Of a stretch of DNA of 6,771 nt, positions 5,988-6,771 are shown one piece after another; the stretch's first letter is position 1, and each line of letters opens with the position of its first letter. Below the pieces are notes generated by a model that saw only the letters and a list, made by a program, of their open reading frames with translations, made no database searches and was not told the DNA's origin. The DNA lies in the NCBI GenBank assembly GCA_022712235.1, contig JALAGW010000234.1:1-6771 (forward strand). Direction: 5' to 3'. The stretch comes from Brevundimonas sp. (GTDB taxonomy: Bacteria; Pseudomonadota; Alphaproteobacteria; Caulobacterales; Caulobacteraceae). The translations under genes and the position numbers were made by a program.

Positions 5988-6727
5988 GCGGCCAGAACCT
6001 CGCCGACGGTGCGGATGTCGCAGCCGGCCTTGCGAGCGTAGTCGATCAGGCGATCAAGGGAATCAGGCGTGCAGCCCCAGGGCGAAGGCGTTTCGCGCAC
6101 GTCGTGGGTGTAGAGAATCAGCCAGGCTCGCTCGGCGACGGCGCGGTCGATCCAGGCGCGGGCCAGCGCCTCGCCGTCGGGGCCTTCGACGCCGACGCCG
6201 GGCAGTTGGTTGCGGTCGCCGCCGTCATGGACCAGGGCCTTGTGCACCCCGCGCAGCGAGGCGTAGCGGGCGCCCAGCTGCTTCTTGGCGCGCGGTGACA
6301 CCTCGCCATAGGGATAGGCGAAATGCAGCGGCGCGGCGCCGAGGCCCCGCAGGGCGGCGGCGTTGGCGTTCAGATCCGCTTCCAGATCAGCCGACGCCGT
6401 GCGGTGGCAATCGACGTGGTCGAGGGTGTGGCCGGCGACCTCATGCCCCTGACGGATCAGGGCGGCGATCTCGTCCGCGTCGGCGAAACGACCCATGTGG
6501 CCGTCCTGCCCGAACAGGCCGGCGCAGACGTAGAAGGTGCCGCGCGCGCCGTGTTTCTCCAGCGCCTGGGCCCCCGCATGGGCGGCGCTGGCGGGAATGT
6601 CGTCGAAGGTGAAGCTGACGACGGGGCGGTTCAGATCGAGCCGGGCCGGGCGCCGATGCGTCAGGCGCGCGAAGCGGCGACGCAGCTTGCCCTTCAGGCT
6701 GACGTCAGGCGTGTAGGGCTGGATCAT
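5984..6727 (-). CDS. hfsH: NodB-type polysaccharide deacetylase, HfsH-like
   Basis: A 247-residue carbohydrate esterase family 4 protein. Motif 1 is TFDD (40-43; catalytic base Asp42 and metal-ligand Asp43), motif 2 is HTLDH (100-104; the two metal-binding histidines), motif 3 is YPYG (138-141), and motif 5 is LYTHD (205-209; catalytic His208). All key residues are present, so an active zinc-type deacetylase is expected. In Caulobacter, HfsH deacetylates GlcNAc in the holdfast, which is needed for its adhesion and cohesion. No signal peptide is visible: the N-terminus is basic (KLRRRFARLTHRRPAR, 14-29), so the protein is probably cytoplasmic. The ATG at 6727 overlaps the stop of the upstream partial frame as ATGA, and its own stop overlaps the hfsG start in the same way, so three genes appear translationally coupled. 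Confidence 0.9.
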   Translation of the reverse strand: MIQPYTPDVSLKGKLRRRFARLTHRRPARLDLNRPVVSFTFDDIPASAAHAGAQALEKHGARGTFYVCAGLFGQDGHMGRFADADEIAALIRQGHEVAGHTLDHVDCHRTASADLEADLNANAAALRGLGAAPLHFAYPYGEVSPRAKKQLGARYASLRGVHKALVHDGGDRNQLPGVGVEGPDGEALARAWIDRAVAERAWLILYTHDVRETPSPWGCTPDSLDRLIDYARKAGCDIRTVGEVLAA

Positions 6728-6771
6728 ATCGCCTCCGCATAGAGGGCGACGCGGTAGAGCCGAAGGCTGAA
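6724..6771 (-). CDS. 3' end of an upstream gene in the hfsH-hfsG operon (partial)
   Basis: Read leftward from the window edge, an open frame gives FSLRLYRVALYAEAI followed by TGA at 6724-6726. The TGA overlaps the hfsH ATG (ATGA), the same arrangement seen between hfsH and hfsG, which supports a real upstream gene. Fifteen residues are too few to name it; by context it could be another holdfast gene such as a flippase, polymerase or transferase. Confidence 0.5.
   Translation of the reverse strand, partial: FSLRLYRVALYAEAI

Noticed and set aside
5806..6612. A 268-codon plus-strand open frame opposite hfsG and hfsH
   Set aside because: Its product is extremely Arg-rich with no domain, as expected for a shadow frame across two well-supported genes.

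Overview
The window is GC-rich, densely coding DNA that looks like a stalked alphaproteobacterium of the Caulobacterales; a Brevundimonas or Caulobacter relative is the best guess. The main reason is a block of five genes from 2000 to the right end that matches, in family composition and grouping, the holdfast synthesis (hfs) locus known from Caulobacter crescentus. The taxon is inferred from gene content only.

Left part (1-1545): the 3' end of a cold-shock protein gene, then a lipoprotein-type DUF192 gene, with a pair of mutually exclusive hairpins at their junction. A complete tRNA-Pro(UGG) with encoded CCA follows, then a small exported LprI/DUF1311-type protein with a strong ribosome binding site and a hairpin at its stop codon. 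Middle (1546-1959, minus strand): a GFA/CENP-V-type zinc protein whose start lies 40 bp from the stop of the next gene.

Right part (2000-6771): hfsD (outer-membrane polysaccharide export lipoprotein, minus) and hfsA (inner-membrane chain-length/co-polymerase protein, plus) diverge from a 118-bp region that holds CtrA-like motifs. hfsA is followed by hfsB (BY-kinase-like P-loop protein whose Walker A lysine is replaced by threonine). hfsB converges on an opposite operon carrying hfsH (NodB-type polysaccharide deacetylase) and hfsG (GT2 glycosyltransferase). hfsH and hfsG overlap by ATGA, and a further upstream gene, of which only the last codons are present, overlaps hfsH in the same way.

As a pathway: HfsG would add sugars to a lipid-linked repeat in the cytoplasm, HfsH would deacetylate GlcNAc residues to make the polymer adhesive, and HfsA/HfsB/HfsD would form the envelope-spanning export apparatus. 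The initiating transferase, flippase and polymerase are not in the window. I see no transposon, CRISPR array, phage or toxin-antitoxin module. The locus is a variant of a known system rather than a wholly new one; the most interesting unexplained signals are the regulatory motifs at 110-142 and 2734-2788.
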